From Podocnemis expansa (lineage: Eukaryota > Chordata > Testudines > Podocnemididae): a DNA stretch of 64,000 nucleotides. The DNA lies in NCBI GenBank assembly GCA_007922195.1, contig ML681989.1, positions 45,954,251-46,018,250 of the forward strand, in the 5' to 3' direction. Shown here one piece after another: positions 12,515 to 24,865 of this stretch. Positions within the stretch are counted from its first letter, which is position 1, and every line of letters starts with the position of its first letter. Below the pieces are notes generated by a model. It saw only the letters and a program-made list of their open reading frames with translations. It searched no databases and was not told where the DNA came from. The translations under genes and the position numbers were made by a program.

Positions 12515-15500
12515 CTCATTTAAGAGTGTTTGGATCACCATAGCCTTCATTGGCTTGGTACACAATTCTGTGCATGGAAGAATGTTACTGACTACAGACA
12601 CCACTCGATTGTGCAGCAATGCTTACTGGTGCAGGCACAAATAGGGTCTTATAGAAGCAGAGAAGCCATAGGGCCCTTGAGGAATACAGAAAATAGTTCA
12701 CTCGTATTTTTCCCTACATGTTGCAATGGTGATCCAATATCTGGCTTACCTCTCTTCATCCAAAAATTTATTTGCCAAGATATCCTTTGTATATGATATT
12801 CAAAATTGTTTCTGTATGGTATGAGTTTAACCAGTGATTTGTCTGTATTGATAGCTAGGTTGAAATGCTTTCAAGTCTCTGGCTCTCCTTTTCTTTCCTT
12901 CTCTGGTCATATAGCACTGGTGCTAACATTCTTGCTGCAAAATTTATGGCTTATCCATTGCTCTCCCCCAGCTTGGCAATATTTCTGAAGCAGTAATCTC
13001 CCTTTGTTTTGACAACATTAAACACAGTTCCCCCCGCCCACCCCCATACCAAATAGGAATGTCACAGAGTTATATCCTGTCAAAGCACGTATAGCAGGAA
13101 GTCAGAAGTAAGTGCATTACAAATAGCATGCACTGGTATGACTAGCTAGTCAGTTGTGCTAGTAATGGTGTCTTTTCAATCCACATGTTATATATATTCA
13201 CTACTTTCCAAAAAAAAAAAAATGAAACACAAGGACCAAAACACCTTTATCAATAACCTAATCACTGTGGTTCCTTTGACACCAAAAGACCCAGAAAGCC
13301 CTACTGGCACATACAACATGCAATCGTATTCTTGAATCTGTTTCTGCAAGTACTGTAGAAGTCTTGGACTTCGATGACCCTAATAGTGTTGATGTTCTTT
13401 GTTTTTTCACTAACAGAAAAACCTCTAGCAAGGAGATGTGTTGGCTGTGCTTCTATATCCTGGTTTACTCTGAACCATAAACTCACAGAAGAATTTGACA
13501 GCTGTTTATTTATGGATATTATGTTTTAAAACTTTTGTCCGTGGATGCATAAGGTATCCTCCCATCACCAAGTATTTCTTGCAGCCAACCTCAGATCTTG
13601 TCTGATACTGCATGTCTACATTTTCACAGTTACTGTTGTCATATCTGACAAAAACAGGATTAGTTTAGTTAAAAACTTTTTTGATCTGCCTCAAGTACTC
13701 AGCAACCATCTGACTCAATGTGTGGAATTCATCTGCAGTCATCATTTTTATGACAACCACAGTATCTCTTTTGATGTATGTTGTGGTTTCTTTGTTTTAT
13801 GCTCTTACATCATGGCTTCTTACAGCTTCCAGCTGATGCCCTAATTCAGTTTTGTCTGTTCTTCTCATTGTCCTGTCAGCATGGAAGAGCAACAGAGGCA
13901 CAGGTCTCATTGGATGACTACAGTCATCACTGAAGTTTCATCTGTGAAGCTTGCTAAAGATGGAGTGACATAGAAAATAATTTCTGGACTGCTGGCAGCA
14001 GTAATTATCCCTCTCTTGCCAGATTTAAATTTGGTCATCTTGACCATGATTTGGGTGAAGGATCTATAGGTCATATCACAATCAATTGCACCTCTCACAA
14101 ATCTCTCCATTTGTTCTTAACCAATTGCTATTACCTAAAATTGGTAGTCTTTAAATGCTACAGGACTCCTTGTTTATTTACAGTAGAATTTCCTGTAAAT
14201 CTGATGTTACATACAGTCCAGTAGAAATGTTCATGAGCAACTTTATTTATGATTCAAGGTCAAAAGGCTGGTTTGTTTGGTTTTTTTTGTGTGTGTTTTT
14301 TGTTTTTTTTGTGCTGGTGATTAAATGGTTGGTAAGAGCTGAAATATGCTCTTCACGCCTCTTAAGTGAAGAGGCAAAGATTTGTTTGTGTGCTATGTTG
14401 AAACTGCTTCTTGTTAAGCCATTTCTTTCATAGCTTTGGCACATTCATAATATGAAGCTGTGTATTTTCATCTCTAACACCAATATTGACCTGCGCATAA
14501 ATGTCACTGAATTAAAAAGCTAGCTTCTAGGACATTTTGAAGGCTAGTACCGCATGTATAGGCAGTTACAAATGGAAACCTTCAACCTGGAAAATTAAGT
14601 GTACAAAAGCTTATAAATGGAAAAGCACTACATTAAGAATTTGCAGACATTTGTATCTGTCCACTACGTGGTACAAACAATGCCCATGCAATCTACTGCT
14701 ACTAGTGCACAATCTCTGATGTGTGACTAATCTGGTCAGACAATTTCAAATGAAAATATAGATAACTATTATAATTATTTGTGAAATACTTTGACAATTA
14801 AGAATACATTACATAAAAACATTTCATTTTAGTATATTACAAAATGTTAATATTCACTATTTTTGCCACATGCTAACCAGCTTCATCATTTCAGGGAAGT
14901 GAGGGGGAGGAATTATCATCCCAAACTAATTTAAAACTAAATATATGTTGTTTGCTGGCATTGACAGCACCACCCGAAAGCTCCATGTCACACCTCATCT
15001 AAACGTATGCAGAATAAACTTTCAAATGATATCTGATGTGAATCTGTAGAATGGGTACATTGAACTCCAAAAATATGGCCCTTACTGGAGAATTGTCACA
15101 TGGCAAATGCATTCCTCTTTCTGCCAAAACACAACAAAGGACTGGAGCACAATTGAGTAGGGTACCTGGGACCCAGCTAGGGCCATTCTTCTCAACCTGC
15201 ACCCAGAAGTGTGTAAGGGGTTCTGGAGGTCCTATGCCCCTTATTGTCCCCAAGCTCTGTGTGGGCACTGGGAAGAGGAAAATTTCAGGAAGGAGCTAGT
15301 AACAGAAGTGCAAGGAACTGAAGCCAGCCAAACCAGATACAGAAGCAGCTTCAGTATGTACCATACTAAGGACACCATACACAGATGAGTTATTTCTTCC
15401 TAAACCTCCATGTCCTTCTTCTTTCCTGCTCCTCTCTCTCTTCTCCCCTGTCAAGACACCTTCAACCTCCTGCTTCAACTATCTTGCCTCACTTCTATTA

Positions 15501-15584
15501 TCTTTCCATTTAGAAACCCTCTCCTAAAACAACCCTGCTCAAAGGAACTAAAAACAAAATTCATAGTATTAATCTGATGTCTGC

Positions 15585-15760
15585 AGGCTATGAACTTTTT
15601 CACTTGTCTTGAATGTTATGCCCTTTACCCTATCTTCTATATTTAGCTCATTGGGCCAGGACTGTCTATTACTCTGTGTTTGTACAATGCCTAGCACCAT
15701 GGTGACTTTCATTGGTTGCTTCTTAAGCGCAAGCATAATAAATACATATAAATAAATGTA
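15585..15760. repeat. Ancient amniote dispersed repeat tail
   Basis: The phrases gggccaggactgtctattac and gtgtttgtacaatgcctagc, followed by accatggtg and an A/T-rich end (ataataaatacatataaata), match the tail of an old retroposon seen in many amniote genomes. The exact family (MIR-related SINE or L3/CR1-type LINE end) cannot be settled by eye. Confidence 0.5.
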
Positions 15761-18700
15761 TGTGGTGGTAAGTGACAACCCAAGCCCTCCCTCCTCCTGA
15801 TCACATCGAAATGGTATGAAAAGGAGAGAAAAAAATATTATTTGCTTCCCTTCCACTCTTCTTAGGGGTAGGAAATGAAAAAGCCAATTCCCATTTCCCT
15901 CCCTAGTTCAGCAATGATCAATGCACAGCCAGCAGTTGAGTGATCCCCTCTACAGGAGCATAGAAAAAAGATAATACTGCATCTGGAGTCTTCATTCCCT
16001 CTACAAAGAAGAAAATATAATACTGCTACATACAAGAGAAGCAGAAAAAGGGGCTGGGGGGTTATAGACACAGTGACATCTCTTTCCTTTTCCACCTAGT
16101 AGAGAGATATGATGGGTGAGGTACTATCTTTTGTTAGACCAGCTTCTGTTGGTGTCCCTTTCCACTTATGTCAAAGAAACAATTTGCCATCTTGTGAAGT
16201 AGCACCAACACTAAATGCTGAATCAGAACTGTCACAAAACTAATGCCTCTTGAATCCTAATTCTTGGGCCTGTGCACATCTATGAACATTTCAGTACCTG
16301 TTCTGTTGACCAAATCTGTATAATCAAGTTCAAAAGGAATATATCGTCAATGCTTTAACTCCTGTATTATTTAAACTATTATTTAACTTCTTTTCATACT
16401 TCACAATGTTTTGGCCAGTTAGTTCACTCTCCAATATACTCTGTCTTCAAAACAAGACACTCTGTAACTTACTAGAACAGCAGCAATATGTTAAATTTTA
16501 TTCTGTTGATATGAACCAACAAATGCAATAGAAATTCATATAGGACCACTTACCAGGAAATATCTCAATTAATTGGATGTCAAAATTCATACCTGTGATT
16601 TCAATCAATGAATGAAATCAAAGCTTTGCTCATGGACTGAATTAGTATTCCTATTCATTACTAACTTATTAAAATAAGAGATGAAATATGCTGCTCATCG
16701 CAGAAAAACAATGCTTCTGAGGTGATTTCTTATTTTTTAAAAAAGGCATTAAAATAAAATACTCATCTCAAACATTTCAGTTACAAGATAGGTATGGACA
16801 ATGGCTCTGCCAAGACTGCTGAAATCAGTCTTGATCTGCTGATATTTCTCTGTAGATCTTTCAAAGAACATAAAAAGCTAAGTGCTTCAGTTGGATTTTT
16901 CCCCATTTATGTTACTGGATAATGTAAGATAAGCTGCAAAAGCTCTCTTTGAGCTAAAAGCATATCCCTAAGAAGTTAGATTTTAACATCAATATCTTAA
17001 CAAAACATAGGAAACACATTTGTTCAACCAAAACAGAATGTACCAGGGTGTCTAATATCCTGCCTCTTTGGAAAATAAGACAGTTCTTTAACCAATGTAA
17101 TAAATGTTCATGTACCAGACAAATAAGAATTACTGACTAACAATTGGCACAGTGCCTTTACTTTTTGTGTTAAGACAGTAATTGGTAAATGATTTATAAT
17201 GAAGGTTAATCTAGTATCAAGAGAAAGAATGGACCTCTGCCTGAAAATAATATAAGAATAAAACAAATTTTACTTTTTCTGCAGTTGCTGATGGAAAATG
17301 ACAATGGAATACATAAGACAATAGGAAACAGAAAATTACCTAGCACACTGGTTCAGTAATGTCATGTTCACATGACAGTACACTTCTTCCAGGATTTCTG
17401 CAGATCTCTTTATATCCTGAAGCATGATGGTTTGATCGTCTTTGTAATAGGAGACTGAAGATGCTGAGCCAAAGCCTTATCTGATATAAACGGGGTACAC
17501 TGACGTCAGTGGAGCCTTACCTGTTTGCATAATGTAAGGATCTGTATCATTGTAGAAAAGGGTTTTTAACATTTTTCAGCTATTTTCCTTATATTAGCCA
17601 GAGGCAGGGAGTTCCTGAACTTAATTACATAATATTAACAGAAATATATTAATTCAGTCTTCCATCTGTACAGTGTCATGTTTCTCTGGATTCATAGGTA
17701 GATTTTTTACTTGCCTGTTAAGTACCCTTGAAGTCAGTGGGCCCCCTGAAGGTGTAACTACCAATCTATACAGGCAGGCCACTAAACTGTTACACACTGC
17801 AGGACAAAGCCTGGCCCTCATTCTTCTATTCCATGTGATATGCTTTGGGATGTTCACTAAAATGTAGAAAATAATAAAAATAACTACCCTCAGATATTTC
17901 AGGTGAATTTCAACCAACAATATTTCTGTCTGAAAATGAATTCATTTTTGCAAAATCTGGTTTAAATCAACTGACATTAGCATTAGCAGTGGGGATGGGG
18001 GGAGGGACAGAGCACTATAAAAGTATCTTTGTAATACCAAAAAAGGTCTGTGTTTAATATTTTGTTAAAAAGTCCATCACTTGGATTAATACCTTTGGGC
18101 ATTTAACAAAGGAAAAGAAAGAGGAATTATTGTATTCTCTCTTTTCAGATTACATGAATGTCTCAGATACTTCCATTGAAGATTTTTGTTTTTTTTTCTT
18201 AAGCAATTTCTAAAAGGTAAAATAACTATTATAAAATGTTAACATTATTCATTACATTTAACACTCCTCAGGATTCAACTAAAGTTAAATTTAAGATTGC
18301 AATACTACCCAGGATGTATGTTTCTGTAGTCTCTGTAGCATATGCAGACCAAGAAACAAAATGCCCATGTGTAGGGTGAGCATATTTCCCTAAATTGAAA
18401 ATGAGATGTGTGGAGCAGGCCCAAGCCACCCACTGTCACGATTCATTCTCTGCAGCCCCACAAACGATCCTCCACACCCCCAGTTGAGCCAAACAGCAGA
18501 GATATGGATAGGGTTGGGAGAAGAATTGGTATGGACTGGGATCTGGTCATGGTGTGAGTACTTGTGCGTGCAGAGCTGGAGGTGAAGCTAGTGCCCTAAT
18601 ATATAGTTAGTGGTGTGAAAGCCTTTGGGGCCTGAGATATCAGAGGGGCAGGAAAGAAGCTCCTAGTAGTGGGGCTTGACCAAGAAGTCTCCAAAGAAAA

Positions 18701-19518
18701 GCCCTGGAGCGGTAGAGGAGGGCCAGCATGCAGGACTGCCATTTCAGATTTTGATGGGGGGGGGCACTCCTGGCGGTCAGGGGAGGAGAGAGAGGAGCAA
18801 ACAACAAGGATGGGTTGCTATTGGCTGGGGATATGAAAATTGGCGGTAGGAGAAGTGCCCCCTATCTCCCTCCCTAAATGGTGCACATTCTAGGAGGTGC
18901 AAAAATAAATAAATAAAAATAAAAGCAGCCAAGTGGAGGCAAACTAGTGAGGGAAAAAAGATGGTTGGGGTAGCGGGGAGGCTATACAGGATTCAGGGAA
19001 CTTGCCCCAAAAGACAGTGGGTGAGGAAGATGTGGGTGCTCCTGGGTTGCTCTTGTAGTTGCCAGGGAGGCTGTGCCACACTCAGTGCCCCAGTAAAAGT
19101 GAATGCTGCAGGACCAGGTCATTGACACTGTTCGGGCAGTTTGATAGGGTTAGAGAACTTGAACATGGAACAACTAGAGAAGAGTTTGAATTAGGGCCCT
19201 GACTGTGCTGTCCTCTAAAGAGGCTGTAGAGGGATCATTTGAATCTCCATCGCTCCCTAACTGGAGGGGTAGTGAATAATGAAAATACATCCACTGTGTG
19301 TTTGTGTCTTTTTCCCTACAGGTGATTGCTGTTAGTTGTGGGACTGTGCTTGTGTGATTGGGTGGGGGCTGTTTGCACCATTGTTCCCTGATCATATTTA
19401 ATCACCAGCTTCAAGCAGCCTTGTGATTGGCCTGCCCCTGTGTGACTAGCAAGGGGCAACGGCAAACCTAGACAGAGAAGGCCTTAAAAGCCACTGCTTG
19501 AGCGACCAGAGACAGCTT

Positions 19519-19560
19519 GCAAACAGGGAACTGCAAACAGGGGACTGCAAACAGGGGAGT
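19519..19560 (+). repeat. Three 14-bp tandem repeats in the CR1 5' UTR
   Basis: Three consecutive near-identical 14-mers (gcaaacagggaact, gcaaacaggggact, gcaaacaggggagt) sit 39 bases before the ORF1 start codon. Tandem repeats in the 5' UTR of non-LTR retrotransposons are often part of the internal promoter region. That role is inferred here, not shown. Confidence 0.85.
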
Positions 19561-19598
19561 TTGCGAGGGAGTTTGAGGAGGAGTTTGGTGAGACCACA

Positions 19599-20662
19599 AT
19601 GGTGAAGAGGAGCCGCACTGCTTGTGCCAGCACCCCTTCTGTTTCCTTTGCCTCTGTTTGTAGCCAGACAGACTGTCTGACCATGGATATCTCCACCCAG
19701 ATCCTAGTGTGGAGTTGCAGGGACTGTGGCCTTCATTTTCCTGCCACTGATGATCAGGCTAGGGAACTGAGCCTATGTGATAGATGCCTTCTGGTGGCAT
19801 CTCTCCGGAAACAGGTAGGAGAGTTACAGGAGGAGGTGTCATGACTCAGGGGTATCTATGCCCTGGAAAAGTTCTTTGGCAGTGTCCATGATGAGACCTG
19901 CAAGGAGGAGGTCCCTATTCCGGTGCCAAGGAGTACTGCCACATGTCTGGAAACGGATGGGATGCCTATGGCAGAGGGAGGACACTGGCAGCTGGTCACC
20001 TCTGGCAGTAGACAGTGCTCCACACCTGCTCACATCCCACCATCCATTGTGGTGAGGAACCGTTATGCGGTGCTGGACACAATGAAGGAGGTAGAGGAGA
20101 TGCCATCTACCCCAGAGGCTGGGCAGATCACAGCCACCTCACCAAAGAGGAAACGTAGGGTTGTGGTGATTGGGGACTCCCTCCTGAGAGGAACACAGGC
20201 ACCCATCTGTTGTCCTGACAAGGCCTCTAGAGAGGTATGCTGGCTGCCAGGTGCCCGTATCCGAGACGTAACGGAGGGATTGTCAAAAATCATCCGCCCC
20301 CTCAGACTACTACCCCATGCTTCTTATCCATGTGGGTACCAATGATACTGCGGGAGGTGATCCTCAGCAGATCAAAGGTGACTTCAGGGCTCTGGGAGCG
20401 AGGGTGAAGGAGTTTGGAGCACAGGTGGTGTTTTCCTCAATCCTTCCAGTCAAGGCTAGAGGCCTGAGGAGAGACAGATGCATCTTAGAGGTGAATGCCT
20501 GGCTGCGAAGATGGTGTGGTCAGGAGGGATTTGGTTTCCTTGACCATGGAGTCCTGTTTCAGGACAGAGGATTGATAGGCAGAGATGGCCTTCACCTGTC
20601 CAGAAAGGGGAAGAGCATATTTGGGCAGACTGGCTGACCTAGTGAGGAGGGCTTTAAACTAG
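19599..20662 (+). pseudogene. CR1 ORF1 (RNA-binding / esterase-like protein), broken
   Basis: ORF1 of CR1 encodes the nucleic-acid-binding partner of the reverse transcriptase. The start ATG (19599) is followed by about 80 readable residues with a Cys cluster (CRDCGLHF, then LCDRC), likely a zinc-binding N-terminal domain, then a coiled-coil-like segment (LRKQVGELQEEV). An in-frame TGA at 19842-19844 stops it. The same frame resumes with a basic patch (KRKRR) and the SGNH/GDSL-type esterase block I (VVVIGDSLLRGT, about 20160-20196). A one-base indel near 20297-20305 moves the frame to the block containing HVGTND. The last esterase block, GRDGLHLS (about 20579-20602), keeps the Asp and His of the catalytic set. 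A second indel near 20620-20630 shifts the frame before the apparent natural stop TAG at 20660-20662. The esterase domain is a known feature of CR1 ORF1. This copy cannot make an intact protein. Confidence 0.85.
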
Positions 20663-20929
20663 GTTCAATGGGGGAAGGAGACCAAAGCCCACAGGTAAGT
20701 GACAATGTGGGAGATCTGGGGGAAGGGATGGAACTTGGGGGGTGCTGCGACTGTAGCACCAGCAATAAAAGAGAAGGTAGTTGGAACATGGGGGGGGGAA
20801 TCAAATAAATGTCTTAAGTATTCTACTGAAGCCCCAATGCGTGAGGAGAGTGGGGGAGGAAAACTCCAAGAGAAAATGCAATGAGCTATTTGTAATAGAA
20901 TTGAAAATCAAAATGACAAAGTAGGGCAA
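20663..20929 (+). other. CR1 inter-ORF spacer
   Basis: The spacer between the two CR1 reading frames is purine-rich, with a G-run (ggggggggaa near 20791). CR1 ORF2 may begin slightly upstream of 20930 in an intact copy. The start cannot be fixed in this degenerate one. Confidence 0.6.
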
Positions 20930-23702
20930 TTGGCTGGGTATCTTAGGTGCCTATACACTAATGCGAGGAGCGGGGGAAATAAGCAGGAAGAATTGGTAGT
21001 ACTAGCACAGACAAGGAACTACGATATCATAGGAATAACGGAGACGTGGTGGGATAGTCTGCACGACTGGAGCTCTGCCATGGATGGGTATAAACTGTTC
21101 AGGAAAGACAGGCAGGGAAGAAGAGGGGGAGGAGTAGCATTATATGTAATAGTACTCTATGACTGCTCAGAGCTCCATTATGGAAGTGGAAGTGGAAGCA
21201 TGCCAGTAGAAAGGCTGCGGGTTACATTGAGAGGGGAAAGCAACTAGGGGGATGTTGTGGTGGGTGTCTGCTATAGACCACCAGACCAGAAGCAGGAGGT
21301 GGATGAGGTGTTCTATGGACAACTAGCGGAAGCTTCTAGATCACAGGCCCTGGTGCTGATGGGAGACTTCAATTACCCTGACATCTGCTGGGAGGCCAAT
21401 ACAGCAGTGCATGAGCAATCCAGGAGATTTTTAGAGAGTGTTGGAGACACATTTCTAGTACAAATGCTAGAGGAACCAACTAGGGGCCTTGCACCTCTCG
21501 ACCTGCTGCTCACAAACAGGGAAGAATTGATCAGGGGCGTAGAGGTAAATGGCAAACTAGGCAGTAGTGACCATGACATGGTTGAGTTCAGGATGCTGAT
21601 TAAAGGAAGGAAGGAAAGAAGCAAAACAAACCCTGGGCTTCAAAAAATCAGATTTTGGCTCCCTCAGGGAACTGATGGGGAGGATCCTTTGGTAAGCTAA
21701 TCTGAAGGGGAAAGGAGTCCAAGAGAGTTGGTTATATTTTAAAGAAAACCTGCTAAGGGCACAGGAAGTTGCCATTCCAATTAGGGTAAAGAACAAACAT
21801 GTGAGGCAGCCAGAATGGCTTAGCCGAGAACTCTGCTCTGAGCTTAAACATAAAAAGGAAGCTTACAGGAAGTGGAGCTTGGTCAGATGACTAAGGAGGC
21901 ATATAAAGATATTGCTAGGGACTGCAGGGATAAAATCAGAAAGGCAAAGGACAAATGGAGTTGCAGCTAGCGAGGGATGTAAAGGATAACAAGAAGAGGT
22001 TCTACAAGTATGTTAGTAACAAGAAGAGGATCAGGGATGGTGTAGGTCCCTTGCTGAATAGGGCAGGCATCCTTGTGACAGAGGATGAGGAAAAAGCTGA
22101 AGTGCGCAATGCTTTTTTTGCTTCAGTTTTCACAGGCAGAGTCAGCTCCCAGCCCACTACCATGGGTATGGCAGATCAGAGAGAAGAAGAGAGGCCCTTG
22201 GTGACGGAAGGTCAGGTTAGGGACTGCTTAAAGAAGCTGAATGTGCACAAGTCCATGGAGCCGGATGAACTGCATCCAAGGGTGCTAAGGAAATTGGCTG
22301 ATGAGATAGCAGCACCGCTGGCCGTTATCTTTCAAAACTCATGGAGAATAGAGGAGGTGCCAGAGGACTGGAAAAAAGCAAATGTAGTGCTTTTTTTCAA
22401 GAAAGGGTAAAAGGAGGATCTGGGGAATTACAGACCAGTCAGCCTCACCTCAGTCCCTGGAAAAATTATGGAGCAGGTTCTCAAAGAATCCATCCTCAAA
22501 CACTTAGAGGAAAATAAAGTGATCAGGAACAGTCAGCATGGATTTACCAAGGGTAAATCATGCCTGACCAATCTCATCTCCTTCTATGAGCAGATGACTG
22601 GTTTTCTGGATGCAGGAAGAACCGTTGATGTGCTATACCTTGATTTTAGCAAAGCTTTTGATACAGTTGCCCACAGCATTGTCATTGGCAAATTAAGGAG
22701 GTATGGGTTGGATAGGTGGACTACAAGGTGGATAGAAAACTGGCTAGATCAACAGTTTCAGCATGTAGGAATCAATGGTTCCATGTCTAGCTGGCAACCA
22801 GTAATGAGTGGTGTGCCCCAGGGGTCGGTCCGGGGGCCAGCTCTGTTCAACATTTTCATCAATGATCTGGATGACGGAATAGACTGCATGCTCAGTAAGT
22901 TCGTGGATGACACCAAGCTGGGGGACCAGCAGACGCCTTGGAGGGCAAGGACAGGATTCAGGGAGACCTAGATAAATTGGAACAGTGGACCAATAGAAAT
23001 CTTATGAGGTTCAATAAGGACAAGTATAAAATCCTGCACTTGGGACGGAAAAACCCCATGCACTGCTACAGGCTGGGGAACATTCAGCTAAGTAGCAGCA
23101 GTGTAGAAAAGGACCTGGGGGTCATGGTGGATGGGAAGCTAGATATGAGTCAGCAGTGTGCTCTTGCTGCCAAAAAGGCCAATGGCATACTGGGCTGCAT
23201 CAAAAGAAGTATTACCAGCAGATCAAGGGATGTGATCATTCCCCTCTATTCTGCACTGGTGAGGCCACATCTAGAATACTGTGTTCAGTTTTGGGCTCCC
23301 CACTACAAAAAGGACAGGGCCATGCTAGAGAGAGTTCAGAGGAGGGCAATCAAAATGATAAAAGGGCTGGAGCACAAGCCCTATGAAGAAAGACTGAAAG
23401 CATTAGGCTTATTTAGTCTGCAGAAGAGAAGATTGAGGGGGGATTTGATAGCAACCTTCAACTACTTGAAGGGATGCTCCAAGGAAGATGGAGCTCAACT
23501 GTTCTCGGTAGTAACAGAGGAGAGAACGAGGAGCAATGGTCTCAAGTTGCGGTTAGGGAGGTCGAGGCTGTATATTAGAAAAACCTTTTTTACTAGGCGA
23601 GTGGTGAAGCATTGGAATGAGCTGCCGAGGAAGGTGGTAGAGTCTCCATCTTTGGAGGTGTTTAAGGCCCGGCTGGACAAAACCATGACTGGGATGGTTT
23701 AG
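20930..23702 (+). pseudogene. CR1 ORF2 (endonuclease-reverse transcriptase), broken
   Basis: ORF2 normally nicks target DNA and copies CR1 RNA in place. Domains run in the expected order. An apurinic/apyrimidinic-type endonuclease comes first, with YTNARS, GITETWWD (catalytic Glu), a motif VGVCYRPP, GDFNYPDICWE (Asp/Asn) and SSDHDMVEF (catalytic Asp-His). The linker segment [12 protein letters not shown] and [11 protein letters not shown] follows. The reverse transcriptase has [30 protein letters not shown] (catalytic Asp), [11 protein letters not shown] and FVDDTKLG, where the usual Ala of FADD is Val. The conserved C-terminal region includes HLEYCVQFWAP, RVQRRAIKMIKGL and HWNELPRKVVESPS, ending at TAG 23700-23702. 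Lesions are a TAG at 21245-21247, loss of frame between about 21660 and 21955, a TAA at 22408-22410 and a one-base shift near 22925-22940. The conservation of motifs across all breaks makes the identity secure. Confidence 0.93.
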
Positions 23703-23782
23703 TGGGAGTGGTCCTGCCTCTGGCAGGGGGTTGGACTAGATGACCTATGAGGTCCCCTCCAACCCTATGATTCTATGATCAT
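23703..23782 (+). other. CR1 3' UTR and terminus
   Basis: This short 3' UTR contains gtcctgcctctggcaggggg, ggactagatgacctatgagg and a terminal tatgattctatgatc. CR1 elements end in short tandem octamer-like units instead of a poly(A) tail. The unit here is about two copies of attctatg-type sequence. Confidence 0.85.
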
Positions 23783-23983
23783 CTAGGGTCCTGTCACCTC
23801 TCCCCAATGTTGCCATTCACCCCCATAAGTTCCTTCATACTTCTCTAAAGTGGGCAATTGTCCCACTTGCTTCTGTCAATGGGACAAATGTTCAGTTTTG
23901 CCACACAGTCTGATTGTCAGGGACAGTGTTTAGAAAAGAACCTATCCTGGCCAAACAGGACATATGTCCACCCTACCCATGGA

Positions 23984-24865
23984 GAATATTGCTGAAACAG
24001 GCTTGCAAGTACAGGATAAAAACAGAAAATTACCGGCATCATTGTGGAGAGGACTTCAGAAATGTGTAATAGCTTTGAAACTGGAGATCAATCCCAAGAG
24101 ATTTACTGGGGATAAAAATGTGCAGAAAACAAAAAAATGTAAACAAAGGAAAATTAAGAAGGGGGAAAAAAGAGGTGAGAGCAAAGAGGAGGGAGAAGTA
24201 GCAAAAACAGAAAAAAACTGCTAAAGGGCAGAAAAGAAGAAAGAGGAAGAAGATGAAAACTGAAGGAAGGTGTAATAAAGGCACCATGCACAGCTGCTGT
24301 TAGGAGACCAGTGACTTAATGTAACAATGTGAGTCAGAGTTACAAAGGCAATATGGCAGGTACCCACTGATACCCATTTCTAGTGTTACCTCTTTTCTTT
24401 TTCATGAATCACAAACAACTAGTAAAATTGATACCGACAATTAATACACAGATATGTTTAGAGGAGAAGTCATTATAGATAACCTTGACAGCTGAAAGAA
24501 TTATTCTGCCTCTTATGTGACATCTATCATCATAAAATAGGATGACACTGCAAAAAAAAATAGAGCCTTGTAACATGGAAAGGATCAGTGTCTACAGTTT
24601 TTTGTTGCTTCTCTTACCAATTGGAACAAAAGGAAAGAGGACATAGAAAATAAGAAGGAAAAAGAGAAAGAAGACAAGTAAACAAAGGGAAGAACGAGAA
24701 AGAGAGGAGTAGGTGTACAGTAGTGAAGAAAAAAAAGTGGGGAAAAACAAGTAGCAAGATTCTACTTGCAGTTCCCTGGAAGTCAGTGAAATTACATTGA
24801 CTTTTCACTTGTGTGACCAGCAGAACCATTTGGCCCAACACTCTTTATCTCTCACAGACAGAAAA
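23984..24865. other. Anonymous purine-rich sequence
   Basis: No gene was recognised. Two purine-rich, A/G-biased stretches (about 24110-24260 and 24625-24760) produce low-complexity Lys/Glu open frames on the plus strand and Phe/Leu/Ser frames on the other. They are composition artefacts. Confidence 0.5.

Larger units (their letters stand above)
10294..18371. other. Anonymous sequence with scattered ancient repeats
   Basis: Apart from the MIR-like piece, the (ATC)n run and the dispersed-repeat tail listed separately, nothing was recognised. A short phrase at 16108-16165 (gatgggtgaggtactatct, then ttgttagaccagcttctgtt) resembles a dispersed repeat common in turtles and crocodilians, but it is too short to delimit. 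Open frames are all below 100 codons without domains. Confidence 0.45.
19260..23782 (+). mobile_element. CR1 LINE, nearly full length, inactivated
   Basis: From 5' to 3' this holds a GC-rich 5' UTR, ORF1 (19599-20662), a spacer of about 250 bases, ORF2 (about 20930-23702) with endonuclease and reverse transcriptase domains, and a short 3' UTR. The 3' UTR ends in ctatgattctatgat, the octamer-type terminus diagnostic of CR1. Most genomic CR1 copies are short 3' pieces, so one with both ORFs is uncommon. The 5' border is approximate, since the join with the surrounding DNA transposon is not clear by eye. Both ORFs carry stops and frameshifts, so this copy is non-autonomous. Enough of the protein sequence survives to suggest moderate rather than extreme age. 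Confidence 0.9.
18372..23975. mobile_element. DNA transposon with nested CR1 (outer boundaries)
   Basis: The left end reads tagggtgagcatatttccct. The right end, read on the opposite strand, is tagggtggacatatgtcctg, so the two ends are inverted repeats of the tagggtgaccagat type common in turtle genomes. The flanking 8-mers are cccatgtg (18364-18371) and cccatgga (23976-23983), sharing their first six bases, which fits a decayed 8-bp hAT target duplication. The original element would be 18372 to roughly 19.2 kb plus 23783-23975, with the CR1 LINE inserted between. The left arm contains GC-rich sequence, a G-run near 18757 and an A-rich aaataaataaataaaaataa run near 18903. No transposase was recognised. 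Confidence 0.6.
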
